64,000 nt of DNA, from positions 1 through 64,000 of the forward strand of contig NZ_MUXE01000006.1 in NCBI RefSeq assembly GCF_003063245.1. The letters are read 5' to 3'. This document shows positions 17,345 to 28,169 of the stretch, piece by piece. Within the stretch, counting starts at the first letter, position 1. Every line of letters begins with the position of its first letter. This DNA comes from Arcobacter caeni (GTDB lineage: Bacteria; Campylobacterota; Campylobacteria; Campylobacterales; Arcobacteraceae). Position numbers and translations under genes: made by a program. The notes under the pieces are model-generated. The model searched no databases, was not told the DNA's origin, and saw only the letters and a program-made list of their open reading frames with translations.

Positions 17345-18343
17345 ATGGCTATTAAAGTTGCAATAAATGGTTTTGGAAGAATTGGAAGATGTGTTGCAAG
17401 AATCATCGCAACAAGAGATGATGTAGAATTAGTGGCAATAAATGATACAGCTGCTCCTGAAATGTTAGAATATATTACAAAATATGATACTGTTCATGGA
17501 ACTTTTGCTGGTGATGTAAAAGTTGAAAATGGTTATCTAAAAATGGGAAAAGTAAATGCAAAACTTTATTCAACAAGAGATGCCTCTTTATTAACTTTTA
17601 CTAAAGACTGTGGGGCTGAAATTATTTTAGAATGTACAGGCGCATATTTAACACAAGAAAAATGTCAAATACATATTGATAATGGAGCAAAAAAAGTTGT
17701 AATGTCAGCACCTGCAAAAGACAATACTCCGACTTTTGTTATGGGTGTAAATGAATCGACTTATTCTGGACAAACTATTATTTCAAATGCTTCTTGTACA
17801 ACAAACTGCTTAGGACCAATTGCAAAAATTATTGATGATGCTTTTGGAATTGAAAAAGGTTTAATGACAACTATTCACTCTTATACAAATGATCAAAATA
17901 TTTTAGATGTAAAACATAATTCAGATAAAAGAAGAGCAAGAGCTGGTGCTGCTAATATGATTCCAACATCAACTGGTGCTGCAAAAGCTATGAAATTAAT
18001 TATGCCTCAGCTTGATGGTAAATTACATGGGCAAAGTGTAAGAGTTCCAACACCTAATGTTTCAATGGTTGATGTAAATTTTATGATTAAAAAAGATACA
18101 ACAAAAGAAGAAATAAATGCTTTATTTGAAGCAAAAGCAAAACAATTATCTGGAATCGTAGCAGTTGATAATGACATGATGGTTTCAAGTGATTTAGTTG
18201 GAAATACAAACTCTACGATAGTTGCATCTGATTTAACACAAGTTATTGGTGGAAATATGATAAAAGTTATGAGTTGGTACGATAATGAATGGGGTTACTC
18301 ATCAAGACTGATTGATATGGCTATTTTTGTAGCTAAAAAATAA
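17345..18343 (+). CDS. gap: glyceraldehyde-3-phosphate dehydrogenase
   Basis: The 332-residue phosphorylating GAPDH: Rossmann motif INGFGRIGR (7-15) and catalytic Cys151 in SNASCTTNC, followed by the DNQNILD and RRARAGAANMIPTSTGAAKA motifs. It is the first gene of a glycolysis block gap-pgk-tpiA with spacings of ten bases or less, followed by fabI. An AAAGGG ribosome site lies seven bases upstream of the start. Confidence 0.96.
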   Translation: MAIKVAINGFGRIGRCVARIIATRDDVELVAINDTAAPEMLEYITKYDTVHGTFAGDVKVENGYLKMGKVNAKLYSTRDASLLTFTKDCGAEIILECTGAYLTQEKCQIHIDNGAKKVVMSAPAKDNTPTFVMGVNESTYSGQTIISNASCTTNCLGPIAKIIDDAFGIEKGLMTTIHSYTNDQNILDVKHNSDKRRARAGAANMIPTSTGAAKAMKLIMPQLDGKLHGQSVRVPTPNVSMVDVNFMIKKDTTKEEINALFEAKAKQLSGIVAVDNDMMVSSDLVGNTNSTIVASDLTQVIGGNMIKVMSWYDNEWGYSSRLIDMAIFVAKK

Positions 18344-18353
18344 GGGTTTTTAG

Positions 18354-19556
18354 ATGAAATTACAAGAGATTAAAAATATAGATATTACAGGTAAAAGAGT
18401 TTTTATTAGATGTGATTTTAATGTTCCTATGGATGAATATAATAATATTACAGATGATAGAAGAATTAGAAGTGCATTAAGTACTATTAGATATTGCATT
18501 GACAATGATTGTTCAGTTATTTTAGCTTCGCATTTTGGAAGACCAAAAGGTGGATTTGAAGAAGAATTTTCTTTGCAACCAATCGCAAAAAGATTGCATA
18601 CTCTTCTAAAACAAGAAATCAAAATGGCTCCAAGTATCATTTGTGATGAAACTATGAAAATGGCAAAAGAGCTTAAAGCTGGTGAAATCTTATTATTAGA
18701 AAATATGAGATTTGAATCGGGTGAAACAAAAAATGATGAAGCATTAAGTGCAAAATTAGCTTCAATGGCTGAAGTTTATATTAACGATGCTTTTGGAGTT
18801 TCTCATAGAGCTCATTCATCTGTTGAGGGAATTGCAAAATACTTTGATATGCAACATAAAGCAGCTGGATTTTTAATGGCAAAAGAGATTAAATTTTTTC
18901 ATCATATTGTTCATAATCCAAAAAGACCATTTATTTCAATTGTTGGAGGTTCAAAAGTTTCTGGTAAACTTGAAGCTTTACATAATTTAGTTCCAAAAGT
19001 TGATAAAATCATTATTGGTGGAGGAATGGCATTTACATTCTTAAAAGCATTAGGACATGAAATTGGAAACTCTTTAGTTGAAGAAGATTTAATTCCAGAA
19101 GCTGTAAAAATTATGGAACAAGCAAAAAAACTAGGGGTAAAGCTTTATTTACCTGTTGATGTTGTTGCAGCTGAAGCATTTAGTGCAGAAGCAATTGCTA
19201 AAATTGTAACAATTCAAGAAATTCCAAAAGGTTGGATGGGACTTGATATTGGACCTGCATCAGCTTTATTATTTAGTGAAGCTTTGGAAGATGCAAATAC
19301 TATTTTATGGAATGGACCAATGGGTGTTTATGAAATGGATAAATTTGCAAAAGGAAGTACAAAAATTTCACATGCAGTTGCTAATTCATTTGCAACAACT
19401 GTTGTTGGTGGTGGAGATACTGCTGATCTTGTTAGAATCACAGGTGATGAAGATGAAATGACATTTATTAGTACAGGTGGTGGAGCATCTCTTGAACTAA
19501 TTGAGGGAAAAATTCTTCCAGGTGTTAAAGCACTAGTACTTGAGGAAGATAATTAA
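18354..19556 (+). CDS. pgk: phosphoglycerate kinase
   Basis: A 400-residue two-domain kinase converting 1,3-bisphosphoglycerate and ADP to 3-phosphoglycerate and ATP. The N-terminal signature [13 protein letters not shown] and the substrate motif SHFGRPKGG are present, as is the C-terminal nucleotide-binding GGGDTADL followed by [13 protein letters not shown]. It starts 10 bases after gap. Its last base is the first base of the tpiA start codon. Confidence 0.96.
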   Translation: MKLQEIKNIDITGKRVFIRCDFNVPMDEYNNITDDRRIRSALSTIRYCIDNDCSVILASHFGRPKGGFEEEFSLQPIAKRLHTLLKQEIKMAPSIICDETMKMAKELKAGEILLLENMRFESGETKNDEALSAKLASMAEVYINDAFGVSHRAHSSVEGIAKYFDMQHKAAGFLMAKEIKFFHHIVHNPKRPFISIVGGSKVSGKLEALHNLVPKVDKIIIGGGMAFTFLKALGHEIGNSLVEEDLIPEAVKIMEQAKKLGVKLYLPVDVVAAEAFSAEAIAKIVTIQEIPKGWMGLDIGPASALLFSEALEDANTILWNGPMGVYEMDKFAKGSTKISHAVANSFATTVVGGGDTADLVRITGDEDEMTFISTGGGASLELIEGKILPGVKALVLEEDN

Positions 19557-20266
19557 TGGCAATAATTGCAAGTAATTTCAAAACAAATCACACAAGAAAA
19601 TCAACTGCATTATTTGTAAATGAAGTTAATAATTATTTAAAATCGAATAATATAAAAAATGAAGTTTATGTTTTCCCAACAGCTACTTCATTGGATTTAT
19701 TTGATACGGTTCCTACTTTTTCAATTGGAGTTCAAAATGCTTATGCAACAGCAAATGGCTCATTTACAGGAGAAATAGGAACAACTCAACTTGATGAATT
19801 TGAAATTAAAACAATTTTAATAGGTCATAGTGAAAGAAGACATATTTTAGGTGAATCTCAAAATAAAATTGCAAAAAAATATGAATTCTACAAAGAATTA
19901 GGATATAAAATTATTTATTGTATAGGTGAACCTTTGGAAGTAAAAAATCAAGGTTTAATAAAAACATTAGAGTATATTTATGAACAATTTGATGGAATTG
20001 ATACAAATTATGAAAATTTAATTTTAGCTTATGAACCTGTTTGGGCCATTGGAACGGGAGTTACGGCTACAAATGAAGATATTGAGAATATTCATAATTC
20101 AATAAAAGAAAAAATTAAAAAACCACTTTTATATGGTGGAAGTGTAAAAGTTGAAAATGTTAGAGAAATTTGTCAAATACCAAATGTAGATGGTGCTTTG
20201 ATTGGAACAGCTTCTTGGAAAACAGAAGATTTTATACAAATATTAGAAAATACAAAGGATTTATAG
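19556..20266 (+). CDS. tpiA: triosephosphate isomerase
   Basis: A 236-residue TIM barrel. The catalytic histidine is in IGHSERR (near 94-100) and the catalytic glutamate in AYEPVWAIGTG (near 160-170), with the phosphate-binding YGGSVKVEN at about 195. The N-terminal ASNFKTNHT replaces the usual GNWKMN, a difference common to campylobacterotan TIMs. It overlaps pgk by one base and abuts fabI. Confidence 0.95.
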   Translation: MAIIASNFKTNHTRKSTALFVNEVNNYLKSNNIKNEVYVFPTATSLDLFDTVPTFSIGVQNAYATANGSFTGEIGTTQLDEFEIKTILIGHSERRHILGESQNKIAKKYEFYKELGYKIIYCIGEPLEVKNQGLIKTLEYIYEQFDGIDTNYENLILAYEPVWAIGTGVTATNEDIENIHNSIKEKIKKPLLYGGSVKVENVREICQIPNVDGALIGTASWKTEDFIQILENTKDL

Positions 20267-21094
<828 letters not shown>

Positions 21095-21098
21095 TCAT

Positions 21099-21114
21099 AA
21101 AGCGTAAGCTTTTT
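21099..21114 (+). terminator. short terminator after fabI
   Basis: A small AAAGC/GCTTT stem with loop GTAA followed by a T run. It is weak but well placed, between fabI and lysA. Confidence 0.45.
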
Positions 21115-21197
21115 GACTATTTTGAACAATATAAAATTTTACTTTTAAATTTAATGAAATTTTAAATTAAGATTTTAAATATAGGATAAATATAATA

Positions 21198-22406
21198 ATG
21201 AATATAAATTTTAAAGAATTAGCAAATAAATATCAAACACCTTATTATGTGTACGATTTTGACCATATTACAAAACAATATGAAGAATTAAAAGGTGCAT
21301 TCAAAGCTAGAAAATCTCTTATAGCATATGCTGTTAAAGCAAATTCAAACTTGAGTGTTATCAAACATTTAGCAGATTTGGGAGCTGGTGCTGATTGTGT
21401 TAGTATTGGTGAAGTAAAAAGAGCTTTAAAAGTTGGAATTGCTCCTTATAAAATCATTTTTTCAGGTGTTGGAAAAATCGACTCAGAAATTAAAGAGGCA
21501 TTAGAATCTGATATTTTAATGATAAATGTTGAAAGTGATGCTGAGTTAAATAGAGTTGAACTTATTGCAAAAGAGCTTGGAAAAGTTGCAAGAATTTCAA
21601 TTAGAGTTAATCCAAATATTGACCCTCAAACACATCCGTATATTTCAACTGGTTTACATGAAAATAAATTTGGTGTTGATATTGATACAGCAAAAAGAAT
21701 GTATATTCAATGTAAAAACTCGTCTAGTTTAGATCCTGTTGGAATGCATTGTCATATTGGTTCTCAGTTAACTCAACTTGAACCAATAAAAGAGTCTATA
21801 AAAATCGTTACAGATTTAGTTAGAAATTTAAAAGCTATTAAAATCGAACTATCATTTGTAGATATTGGTGGTGGTTTAGGAATTGTTTACGATGATGAAA
21901 CTTTAATTGATACAAAAGAGTATGCCCAAGCAGTTTTAGAAAATATGTTTGGTTTAGATATTACAATTATTTGTGAACCAGGTAGATTTATGGTTGGAAA
22001 TGCTGGAACTTTTGTAACAAAAGTTCTATATGAAAAAGTAAACGGAAACAAAAGATTTGTTATAGTTGATGGTGCGATGAATGATTTAATTAGACCATCT
22101 TTATATAATGCTTACCATAAAATCGAGGTTTTAAATGACAATGAAGAATTTTCCGATTGTAATTTAGTAGGTCCAATTTGTGAAAGTGGTGACTTTTTTG
22201 CTAAAAATGTTCAATTACAAAAAACGCAACATAATGATTTAGTTGCTATTTATAGTGCTGGTGCTTATGGATTTACGATGGCTAGTAATTATAATACTAG
22301 AGGAAAAGTAGCTGAAATTGCTGTTGAAAAAGGGATTGATAGATTAATCAGAAAAAGAGAAACTTTTGAAGATATAATAGCTTTAGAAGAAGAGTTTATA
22401 AAATAA
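21198..22406 (+). CDS. lysA: diaminopimelate decarboxylase
   Basis: LysA removes CO2 from meso-diaminopimelate to give lysine. It is a 402-residue fold-III PLP enzyme. The PLP lysine is K47 in IAYAVKANSN; GMHCHIGSQ, the glycine-rich VDIGGGLGI and CEPGRF phosphate-binding motifs, and GPICESGDFF (active-site Cys) are all present. It is first in a run lysA-pheA-hisC-dxs. No lysine riboswitch fold was seen in the 103 bases upstream. Confidence 0.95.
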   Translation: MNINFKELANKYQTPYYVYDFDHITKQYEELKGAFKARKSLIAYAVKANSNLSVIKHLADLGAGADCVSIGEVKRALKVGIAPYKIIFSGVGKIDSEIKEALESDILMINVESDAELNRVELIAKELGKVARISIRVNPNIDPQTHPYISTGLHENKFGVDIDTAKRMYIQCKNSSSLDPVGMHCHIGSQLTQLEPIKESIKIVTDLVRNLKAIKIELSFVDIGGGLGIVYDDETLIDTKEYAQAVLENMFGLDITIICEPGRFMVGNAGTFVTKVLYEKVNGNKRFVIVDGAMNDLIRPSLYNAYHKIEVLNDNEEFSDCNLVGPICESGDFFAKNVQLQKTQHNDLVAIYSAGAYGFTMASNYNTRGKVAEIAVEKGIDRLIRKRETFEDIIALEEEFIK

Positions 22407-22428
22407 TTAAGTAAAAAAAGGTCTTTTT

Positions 22429-23505
22429 ATGAGTGAAGAGGGATTATTAGAACTTAGAAACAAACTTGATAAGATTGATAATGATTTATTAGAATTAATT
22501 AATCAAAGAATGAAAATAGTTCATGAAGTAGGCGCTTTAAAAGCAAAAAGTGGTGGAGCAATTTATAGACCTGAAAGAGAAAAATCAATTATTGATAGAC
22601 TTGAAAAAATCAATACTGAAAATAGTGGACTTTTAAATAGAAGTGCAATAGAAGCTTTGTTTTTAGAGATTTTTGCTATATCTCGAAATATTGAATTACC
22701 TGAAAATATAGCATATCTTGGACCTGAGGGAAGTTTTACTCATCAAGCAGCCGAAGGAAGATTTGGTGCTATGAGTTCTTATATTTCAATTGGTTCAATT
22801 AATGGAATATTTAGAGAAGTTGATACAAAAAAAGTAAGATTTGGTGTAGTTCCAATAGAAAATTCATCAAATGGAATAGTTACAGATACAATAAATTGTT
22901 TAAGTAATTATAATTTAAAAATTATTGCAGAAGTTGTTTTGGATATTCATCACACTCTTGCTACTACTTGCGATAAAATAAGTGATATTAAAAGAATTTA
23001 TTCAAAAGATATTGCATTTGAACAATGTAGAAAATTTTTAGCTAATTTTGGTTTAGATGAAGTTGAATTAATTCCAATAGAATCAACAACAAAAGCAGCA
23101 AGAATAGCAGCAAATGAGCCAGGAAGTGCAGCAATTTGTCCACATGTTGGAGCAAAATTGCATAATCTTCCAATATTATTTGAAAATATAGAAGATAAAG
23201 ATAACAATAAAACTAGATTTTTTATAATTAGTGATTTTGAAAATGCGTCATCTGGAAATGACAAAACATCAATATTAGTAAAATTCCCTGATAAACAAGG
23301 AGTTTTGGTTCAATTTTTAACAGATTTTAATGAAGCTGGAATTAATTTAACTAAAATAAAATCTCATATTGTTGAGGGAAATTCAATTTTCTTTATTGAT
23401 TTTGATGGACATAAAGATGATGAAAATGTTAAAAAAGTACTAGAAAAACATAAAAGTAGTGTTAAAGTTTTAGGGTCTTATGTAAAAGAGATAAACGATA
23501 TTTAA
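22429..23505 (+). CDS. pheA: chorismate mutase / prephenate dehydratase
   Basis: A bifunctional enzyme that takes chorismate to phenylpyruvate. There are three parts in 358 residues: an AroQ chorismate mutase domain (about 1-90, LRNKLDKIDNDLLELINQRM), a prephenate dehydratase domain (about 95-275, YLGPEGSFTHQAA, GVVPIENSSNG, TTCDKISD and the TR pair in NKTRFFII), and a C-terminal ACT domain (about 280-358) that normally gives feedback control by phenylalanine. The gene lies between lysA and hisC as in Campylobacter. Confidence 0.95.
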   Translation: MSEEGLLELRNKLDKIDNDLLELINQRMKIVHEVGALKAKSGGAIYRPEREKSIIDRLEKINTENSGLLNRSAIEALFLEIFAISRNIELPENIAYLGPEGSFTHQAAEGRFGAMSSYISIGSINGIFREVDTKKVRFGVVPIENSSNGIVTDTINCLSNYNLKIIAEVVLDIHHTLATTCDKISDIKRIYSKDIAFEQCRKFLANFGLDEVELIPIESTTKAARIAANEPGSAAICPHVGAKLHNLPILFENIEDKDNNKTRFFIISDFENASSGNDKTSILVKFPDKQGVLVQFLTDFNEAGINLTKIKSHIVEGNSIFFIDFDGHKDDENVKKVLEKHKSSVKVLGSYVKEINDI

Positions 23506-23529
23506 TTTTAAATTTAATAGGAAAAGTAA

Positions 23530-24636
23530 ATGCAATTTAATCAAGTATTAGAAAATGTTACAACTTATGAAGCTGGAAAACCAATAGAATTAGTTGTTAG
23601 AGAATATGGTATCGATCCAAAAGATGTTATAAAATTAGCTTCAAATGAAAATCCTTATGGAACAAGTCCAAAAGTTATAGCAAAAATTCAAGAAATAGTT
23701 CAAAATATGTCTGTTTATCCTGATGATTCAATGTATGAATTAAAAGAAGCATTAGCAAATAAATTTGATTTAACGAATAAACATATAATTATAGGTTCTG
23801 GAAGTGATCAGATTTTAGAATATTGTGTTCATGCAAAATGTGAAAAAGATTCAAAAATTTTGATGGCAAAAACAACATTTGCTATGTATGAAATTTATGG
23901 AAAACAAACAGGTGCAAAGATTATTAAAACTGAAGATGACCAACATAATCTTGAACAATTTTCAAAACTATATAAAGAACATGGTGCTGATGTAATATTT
24001 TTATGTTTACCAAATAATCCACTTGGTGAATGTTTAGATAAAGATGCAGTTTATGCTTTTTTAGAAACAATTGATAAAGAAACTTTAATAGTTGTTGATG
24101 GAGCTTATCAAGAATTTGCAGCATTTAAAGATGAGAAAAAAAGAATTGTACCAAAAGATTTAATTGCTAATTTCCCAAATGCTATTTATTTAGGAACATT
24201 TTCAAAAGCATATGGCCTTGGTGGAATGAGAGTTGGATATGGTATAGCTCAACCTGATATTATAAATACTTTTTATAAATTAAGAGCTCCTTTTAATATT
24301 ACAACTTTAACACTTGCAGCTGCTATTGAAGCATTAAAAGATGAAGAATTTGTAACTTCTTGTATTGCTAAAAACTTTGAAGAGATGAAAAGATATGAAG
24401 AGTATGTTACAAAAAAAGGTTTTGAATTTATTCCTTCATATACAAATTTTATTACAATTAAATTTGGTGATAAATTTGTATCAAAAATAGTTGCTCAAAA
24501 ATTACTTGAAAAAGGTGTGATTGTTCGAGATTTAACAAGTTATGGACAAAATGCAATTAGAATTACAATAGGAAGAGCTGAGCAAAATACAAAAGTATTT
24601 GAACAATTAGACGAAGTATTAGAAAAATTAAAATAA
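23530..24636 (+). CDS. hisC: histidinol-phosphate aminotransferase
   Basis: A PLP-dependent class I/II aminotransferase, 368 residues. Typical motifs: [33 protein letters not shown], and the PLP lysine in [17 protein letters not shown]. In histidine synthesis it converts imidazole-acetol phosphate to histidinol phosphate. Next to pheA it may also transaminate phenylpyruvate, which is inference. In Campylobacter flagellar genes follow hisC; here dxs follows after 12 bases. Confidence 0.93.
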   Translation: MQFNQVLENVTTYEAGKPIELVVREYGIDPKDVIKLASNENPYGTSPKVIAKIQEIVQNMSVYPDDSMYELKEALANKFDLTNKHIIIGSGSDQILEYCVHAKCEKDSKILMAKTTFAMYEIYGKQTGAKIIKTEDDQHNLEQFSKLYKEHGADVIFLCLPNNPLGECLDKDAVYAFLETIDKETLIVVDGAYQEFAAFKDEKKRIVPKDLIANFPNAIYLGTFSKAYGLGGMRVGYGIAQPDIINTFYKLRAPFNITTLTLAAAIEALKDEEFVTSCIAKNFEEMKRYEEYVTKKGFEFIPSYTNFITIKFGDKFVSKIVAQKLLEKGVIVRDLTSYGQNAIRITIGRAEQNTKVFEQLDEVLEKLK

Positions 24637-24648
24637 AGTATTAAATAA

Positions 24649-26454
24649 ATGGAAATAAAAGATAAGTCAGTAAAAGAGTTAGACGCGTTATCACAAGACA
24701 TAAGAGATAGAATTATTGATGTGGTATCAAGAAAGGGTGGGCATTTTTCATCTACCCTTGGGGCGGTTGAGTTAACTCTTGGTATGCATTATGTATTTGA
24801 TGCATACAGTGATCCTTTTATTTTTGATGTTTCACACCAATGTTATCCTCACAAACTTTTAACAGGACGATGGGAAGAATTTGAAACTGTAAGACAATTT
24901 GGAGGACTTAGTGGTTTTACAAAACCAAAGGAGAGTCCTGCTGATTATTTTGTAGCTGGTCATAGTTCAACTTCTATTTCATTAGCTGTGGGAGCTGCTA
25001 AGGCTATCAAACTAAAAAAAGAGAATAGAGTACCAGTTGTTATGATTGGTGATGGTTCTATGACTGCTGGAATGGTTTATGAAGCTTTAAATGAGTTGGG
25101 AGATATAAAACTTCAAGTTGTAATTATTTTAAATGATAATGAAATGTCAATTGCAAAACCAATTGGGGCAATTTCAAAATATCTTTCAAAACTTTTAGCA
25201 GGTAAATATTATCAAGGGTTTAAAACTAAAGTTGATAAGTTTATCAAAAAAAACATGCCAGAAGGCACTATTTATATTGCCAAAAGAATGGAAGAAGCTT
25301 TAAAACTTATTACTCCTGGAATCTTATTTGAAGAAATGGGTATAGATTATATTGGTCCTATTGATGGGCATGATATTGCTGAGATTATTGATACTTTACA
25401 AATTGCAAAAGCTATGGGAAAACCTGTAATTGTTCATGCAAGAACAGTAAAAGGAAAAGGTTATCCAATTGCTGAGGGACAACATGAGCATTGGCACGGA
25501 GTTGGACCTTTTAATGTTGAAGATGGAGTTTTTATAAAAAAAGAAGCACCAAAAGCTGCAACTGCTGTTTTTTCAGATGCTTTAATAACTTTAGCGTCTA
25601 AATATGAAAATATTGTTGGAGTTACCGCTGCCATGCCAAGTGGTACAGGAATAAATAAACTTATGGAAAAATTCCCTGATAGATTTTGGGATGTTGCAAT
25701 TGCTGAACAACATGCAGTTACTTCAATGGCTGCTATGGCAAAAGAGGGCTTTAAACCATACATTACGATTTATTCAACATTTTTACAAAGAGGATTTGAT
25801 CAAATAATCCATGATGTTTGTTTAATGAATTTACCTGTTGTATTTGCAATGGATAGAGCTGGAACTGTGGGAAATGATGGGGAAACTCATCAAGGAGTTT
25901 TTGATATTTCATTTTTGAGATTTATACCAAATATGATTTTATTTGCTCCAAGAGATAATGAAACTCTAATTCAAGGTTTAGAATTTGCTTATACTTTAAC
26001 AAGTCCTAGTGCAATTAGATACCCAAGAGGCGCGTTTAAAGAGTTAGTTTACAAACCAACACCATTTAGTTTAGGAAAAGCAGAACTTCTAAAAGAGGGA
26101 AGTTCTAACAAACTTTTTATTGGATATGGAGCTGGAGTTAGTCGTGCTATTGATACAGAAATTTTACATAAAGAAGATATTGCTATTTTAGATTTAAGAT
26201 TTGTTAAACCAATAGATAAAGATATGTTAATTGAATTATCAAAAAAATATAATGATTGGTATGTTTTCTCAGATTCACAAAAACAAGGTGGAGTATCAAG
26301 TGCTATTTTAGAAGTTTTAAATGATGAAAAAATCCATAATGTTCAAGTAACAACTTTTGAATATGAAGATAATTTTATAGAACATGGTGATACAAAACAA
26401 GTGGAAGAAAGTTTAGGTTTGTTAGCTGAACAACTTGTATTAAAGGTTAAATGA
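24649..26454 (+). CDS. dxs: 1-deoxy-D-xylulose-5-phosphate synthase
   Basis: The first enzyme of the MEP isoprenoid pathway, joining pyruvate and glyceraldehyde-3-phosphate. A 601-residue thiamine-diphosphate enzyme with the ThDP/Mg motif GDGSMTAGMVYEALNELG, catalytic Glu in AEQHAVT, and a C-terminal transketolase-like domain. ispE, another gene of this pathway, is at 44.6 kb. The ATGA overlap with the next ORF shows translational coupling. Confidence 0.95.
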   Translation: MEIKDKSVKELDALSQDIRDRIIDVVSRKGGHFSSTLGAVELTLGMHYVFDAYSDPFIFDVSHQCYPHKLLTGRWEEFETVRQFGGLSGFTKPKESPADYFVAGHSSTSISLAVGAAKAIKLKKENRVPVVMIGDGSMTAGMVYEALNELGDIKLQVVIILNDNEMSIAKPIGAISKYLSKLLAGKYYQGFKTKVDKFIKKNMPEGTIYIAKRMEEALKLITPGILFEEMGIDYIGPIDGHDIAEIIDTLQIAKAMGKPVIVHARTVKGKGYPIAEGQHEHWHGVGPFNVEDGVFIKKEAPKAATAVFSDALITLASKYENIVGVTAAMPSGTGINKLMEKFPDRFWDVAIAEQHAVTSMAAMAKEGFKPYITIYSTFLQRGFDQIIHDVCLMNLPVVFAMDRAGTVGNDGETHQGVFDISFLRFIPNMILFAPRDNETLIQGLEFAYTLTSPSAIRYPRGAFKELVYKPTPFSLGKAELLKEGSSNKLFIGYGAGVSRAIDTEILHKEDIAILDLRFVKPIDKDMLIELSKKYNDWYVFSDSQKQGGVSSAILEVLNDEKIHNVQVTTFEYEDNFIEHGDTKQVEESLGLLAEQLVLKVK

Positions 26455-26924
26455 TGAATGATAATTTAAGTAATTTATTACAAAACTCTTCTTTAGAAGA
26501 GATATTACAAAATATAGATGATAAACTAAAAAAAAGCGATGAAGCTGATTTTTGGAAAGAAAAAATATTACCTTTTTGTGAAGCAATTTTATCAGTATTA
26601 CTTCCTTTAAAAAAGCAAAATTTATTATTTACTCCTGAGGGAGAAATAGTAACTTTAATAGATAGTCAACTCTTTTATAGATGGAGTGATTTGGTTTGTC
26701 TGAAAACACTAGCATTTATAATACAACAAAGTAATGAGCAAAATAAATTAATTAGAACTGACTATAAAAATGTAAAGTATCAAATAATAGATTTAGAAAA
26801 ATTAGGAGTTTATTTATCTTCTAATAAAATCAATTTAGTTGATGAAGACAGTCTTGATTTCCCTCTTTCAATTTATAATATTCATCAAGGGATGATTACT
26901 GTAATTAAAAATCTTTTTAAATAA
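26451..26924 (+). CDS. uncharacterised 157-residue protein coupled to dxs
   Basis: A soluble acidic protein of unknown function, no signal peptide or membrane segment. It contains the segment ILPFCEAILSVLLPLKKQNLLFTPEG and an aromatic LFYRWSDLVCLKTLAF stretch, then a tail ending NIHQGMITVIKNLF. The start overlaps the dxs stop (ATGA), so it is made in step with Dxs. The pattern of a cytosolic N-terminal helix pair resembles type IV secretion or replication accessory proteins only vaguely; I make no assignment. Confidence 0.65.
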   Translation: MMNDNLSNLLQNSSLEEILQNIDDKLKKSDEADFWKEKILPFCEAILSVLLPLKKQNLLFTPEGEIVTLIDSQLFYRWSDLVCLKTLAFIIQQSNEQNKLIRTDYKNVKYQIIDLEKLGVYLSSNKINLVDEDSLDFPLSIYNIHQGMITVIKNLFK

Positions 26925-26947
26925 TCTTTATAAAATCTTATATTAAA

Positions 26948-27011
26948 ACAAGACAAAAAATATCTTATTAAAACCATATAAACACTATAAACAGGATATT
27001 TTTTATCTTGT
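26948..27011. repeat. long inverted repeat upstream of cytochrome c peroxidase
   Basis: Arms 26948-26965 (ACAAGACAAAAAATATCT) and 26994-27011 match as an inverted repeat at 16 of 18 positions around a 28-base spacer. It lies in the 188-base gap between the dxs-linked gene and ccp. It could end the dxs transcript or be a control site for the peroxidase gene. Confidence 0.5.
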
Positions 27012-27112
27012 ATTATAATAAAAACTTATGTAAAATATCTAAATTATTTATAAAATTAATTTTCAATTAATAATAATTATCCTAGAATTAAAATTATATT
27101 AAAGGAGAAGTT

Positions 27113-28135
27113 ATGAAAAAAATAACATTAGCTGTATGTATATTAGGTGCAAGTACTTTATTTGCAAATAGTTCATTATTAACAAAAGCAAAACAAAGTG
27201 GTCTTGAGGCAATTCCTGCTTCAAAAGTTGAATTAATGAAATTAATTGACGATAAGAAAGATCCAATTACAAATGAAAAAGTTGAACTTGGTAAAAAATT
27301 ATATTTTGATCCAAGACTTTCAAAAAGTGGACTTATTTCATGTAATACTTGTCATAATATAGGTTTAGGTGGAGCAGATGGAATTCCTGCTGCAATTGGA
27401 CATGGATGGACACCAAATCCTCATCATTTAAACTCTCCAACAGTTTATAACTCTGTATTTTTCAAAGCACAATTTTGGGATGGAAGAAGTCCTCATTTAG
27501 CAGATCAAGCTCAAGGTCCTGTTCAAGCTGGTCCTGAAATGGCAGCACCTGCATCTCTTGTTGAACAAAGAATAAATTCTATTCCTGAATATGTAAATGA
27601 ATTTAAAAAAGCTTATGGAAAAGATGTAAAAGTAGATTTTGCAACAATAACAGCAACTATTGCAACTTTTGAAAAAACACTAGTTACTCCATCAAAATTT
27701 GATGATTTCTTAAATGGTAAAGAAAAAGCATTAAATGATGAAGAGAAAAAAGGATTAACTTTATTTATAGATAAAGGTTGTACTTCTTGTCATTCAGGAA
27801 TTGCTCTTGGTGGAACAATGCAAGCATTTGAAGTAGCTTCTAAATATAAATTTACAACAGTAGGTGATTTCAAAGGTGATGATAAAGGAATGGTTAAAAC
27901 TCCAACTCTAAGAAATATTACAGAAACAGCACCATATTTCCATAATGGGCAAATTTGGTCATTAAATGAAGCTGTAAAAGAGATGGGTTCTGTTCAATTA
28001 GGAATTGAAATTTCTGATTCAGATGCAGCTCAAATTGTAACATTCTTAAAAACATTAAAAGGTGTAAAACCAGCTATTTCTTATCCTCAACTTCCAGAAT
28101 CTACAATAGATACTGCAAAGCCTGAGTTTAACTAA
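27113..28135 (+). CDS. ccpA: di-haem cytochrome c peroxidase
   Basis: A periplasmic enzyme that reduces hydrogen peroxide using electrons from cytochrome c. Signal peptide 1-18 (ending TLFA). Two c-type haem sites: CNTCH at 77-81 and CTSCH at 223-227. The family block QFWDGRSPHLADQAQGPV and the C-terminal TPTLRNITETAPYFHNG are present. The 340-residue length is normal. It has a strong AAAGGAG site and stands alone, so it is probably regulated separately by oxygen, iron or peroxide. The electron donor would come from the same cytochrome pool as the cbb3 oxidase at 46 kb. Confidence 0.95.
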   Translation: MKKITLAVCILGASTLFANSSLLTKAKQSGLEAIPASKVELMKLIDDKKDPITNEKVELGKKLYFDPRLSKSGLISCNTCHNIGLGGADGIPAAIGHGWTPNPHHLNSPTVYNSVFFKAQFWDGRSPHLADQAQGPVQAGPEMAAPASLVEQRINSIPEYVNEFKKAYGKDVKVDFATITATIATFEKTLVTPSKFDDFLNGKEKALNDEEKKGLTLFIDKGCTSCHSGIALGGTMQAFEVASKYKFTTVGDFKGDDKGMVKTPTLRNITETAPYFHNGQIWSLNEAVKEMGSVQLGIEISDSDAAQIVTFLKTLKGVKPAISYPQLPESTIDTAKPEFN

Positions 28136-28145
28136 AATATTTAGG

Positions 28146-28169
28146 TCTTTAGAGGTTTTCCTCTAAAGA
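28146..28169. terminator. terminator between ccp and maf
   Basis: TCTTTAGAGG (28146-28155) pairs exactly with CCTCTAAAGA (28160-28169) around a TTTT loop. It lies between convergent genes and includes the stop codon of the minus-strand gene. Confidence 0.65.

Noticed and set aside
21095-21197. Lysine riboswitch upstream of lysA.
   Set aside because: The gap is only about 100 AT-rich bases with a short hairpin; no lysine-aptamer core could be seen.
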